Shown piece after piece: positions 28,564 through 29,216 of a DNA stretch of 29,216 nt. Below the pieces are notes generated by a model. The model did not search any database and was not told where the DNA came from. It saw only the letters and a program-made list of their open reading frames with translations. Made by a program: the position numbers and the translations under genes. Position 1 is the stretch's first letter, and the number at the start of each line of letters is the position of its first letter. Origin of the DNA: Chrysophaeum taylorii (taxonomy: Eukaryota; Sar; Pelagophyceae; Pelagomonadales; Pelagomonadaceae); assembly GCA_029834535.1 (NCBI GenBank), contig JAQMWT010000155.1, forward strand, positions 1 through 29,216, read 5' to 3'.

Positions 28564-28564
<1 letters not shown>

Positions 28565-28594
<30 letters not shown>

Positions 28595-29216
28595 GGTAAG
28601 GATCAGGCGCGAGAGTAAGGATCAGGTAGGCGCGAGAGCCAGACAGTGATCCTCCAAGCCGTCTACGGCGACCTCGCAGACTATTTCCACGACCCGCGGC
28701 GGCTCTTTCAGCGCGCCATTCTCACGCCCCGTCGAAACGATGTTGTCGATGCTGACAACGCGCGCATGACCGCGGCCTTTTTCCCGGAGACGAGCGTCGT
28801 TCTTTCGGCTGACTAGGCTGGGTCGGAAGACGACGCCTCGCTCTTTACAGTCGAGTTTTCAACTCCTGACAACCAACGGCATGCTGACTTTGATCGCGAG
28901 CTTAAGTCTCGCAACCTCGACCCGTCGCACGGCCACTGCAACGGTACCAGATACATGATCGATCGTGTCGTTGTCACCGAGGCTCCTCCAACCTGTATCC
29001 TTAAGGCCCGCCGACGCCAAACGATCACCAAGAGCCAGGGCCAGACGCCCCGCGAGGTCGGCGTCCTCTGGCGAAGCCCGTCTTCTGCCACGTCCAGCTC
29101 TACGTGGCTCTCTGTCGATCGGCAACCCCGAGATATCCTCTTCTGAGTCGACGACTCCACCCTACCTCAACACGTGCTGCAATACCGATAAGCCCTCCCG
29201 GCGTCTACACGCGCAC
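28565..29216 (+). mobile_element. Helitron-like copy continuing to window end (plus strand)
   Basis: Opens with a (CTGT)n tract, then the doubled TAAGGATCAGG block (it lacks the CCTCGATTTAGGG segment of other copies) and a helicase remnant from 28646 to the window end. The blocks NLDPSHGHCNGTRYMIDR and TKSQGQTPREVG (TITKSQGQT here) are readable. It is probably the continuation of the 5' end at 25245-25282. Confidence 0.75.
28646..29216 (+). pseudogene. Helicase C-terminal remnant in the split copy
   Basis: Same block order as the other copies. It retains the ~85-bp region that the solitary copy at 5842 has lost, and the same stop after FSAD. The window ends inside the GVYTR-like 3' end, so the minisatellite part is not visible. 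Confidence 0.75.

Larger units (their letters stand above)
25283..28564 (+). mobile_element. Insertion with 15-bp terminal inverted repeats and a tyrosine-recombinase-like ORF
   Basis: CGGACGTTTCCGGAC at 25290-25304 is matched exactly by its reverse complement GTCCGGAAACGTCCG at 28542-28556. Outside both lie 7-8 bp and then (GTCT)n/(CTGT)n tracts of the split Helitron-like copy. Inside are a direct-repeat region with a TATA-like box, a frameshifted recombinase-like coding region, a second helical ORF fragment and a GGCGCC minisatellite. Limits are inferred from where the tetranucleotide tract is interrupted. No clear target-site duplication can be defined inside a simple repeat. Confidence 0.6.

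Overview
The window looks like nuclear DNA of a flagellated, GC-rich, gene-dense microbial eukaryote, most likely an alga of the stramenopile type; that placement is inference. The evidence is eukaryote-only genes (protein kinase A regulatory subunit, ER syntaxin, ciliary CFAP57, TFIID subunit TAF2), GT-AG introns of only 37-69 nt, and remnants of eukaryotic Helitron-type helicase and algal tyrosine-recombinase-like transposons.

Layout. Positions 1-5749 hold a partial syntaxin-18/SYP81-like gene (minus), a 125-bp divergent promoter, a PKA regulatory subunit (plus) and a large GH95 alpha-L-fucosidase-like gene with a signal anchor and an apple/PAN-like domain (plus). Positions 5842-6998 are a solitary copy of a repeat element carrying a dead Helitron-helicase C-terminus. 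Positions 7809-8400 encode a small DUF1622-type membrane protein with a 37-nt intron. It converges on CFAP57 (8530-12700, minus), whose N-terminal half was recovered by joining five introns of 46-57 nt. Positions 12701-15278 have no recognised gene, only ORF fragments and short tandem duplications. TAF2 occupies 15279-19085 (minus).

From 19143 to 25244, starting about 57 bp upstream of the TAF2 start codon, lies a head-to-tail array of six minus-strand copies of the same ~1-kb element. Each copy has a sharp 5' terminus, a (GTCT)n tract, a helicase C-terminal fossil and a 3' minisatellite block. At 25245 a further copy starts in the opposite orientation. After 38 bp its (GTCT)n tract is interrupted by a ~3.3-kb insertion (25283-28564) and resumes to the window end. 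The insertion is bounded by a perfect 15-bp inverted repeat (25290-25304 and 28542-28556). It contains a frameshifted tyrosine-recombinase-like ORF, a second ORF fragment and a GGCGCC-rich minisatellite. This nested arrangement is the most novel part of the window.

The host genes do not form one pathway. PKA-R and CFAP57 both fit a cell with motile cilia, syntaxin-18 serves Golgi-to-ER traffic, GH95 serves glycan trimming, and TAF2 serves basal transcription. Family assignments come from reading motifs by eye; no database search was possible.
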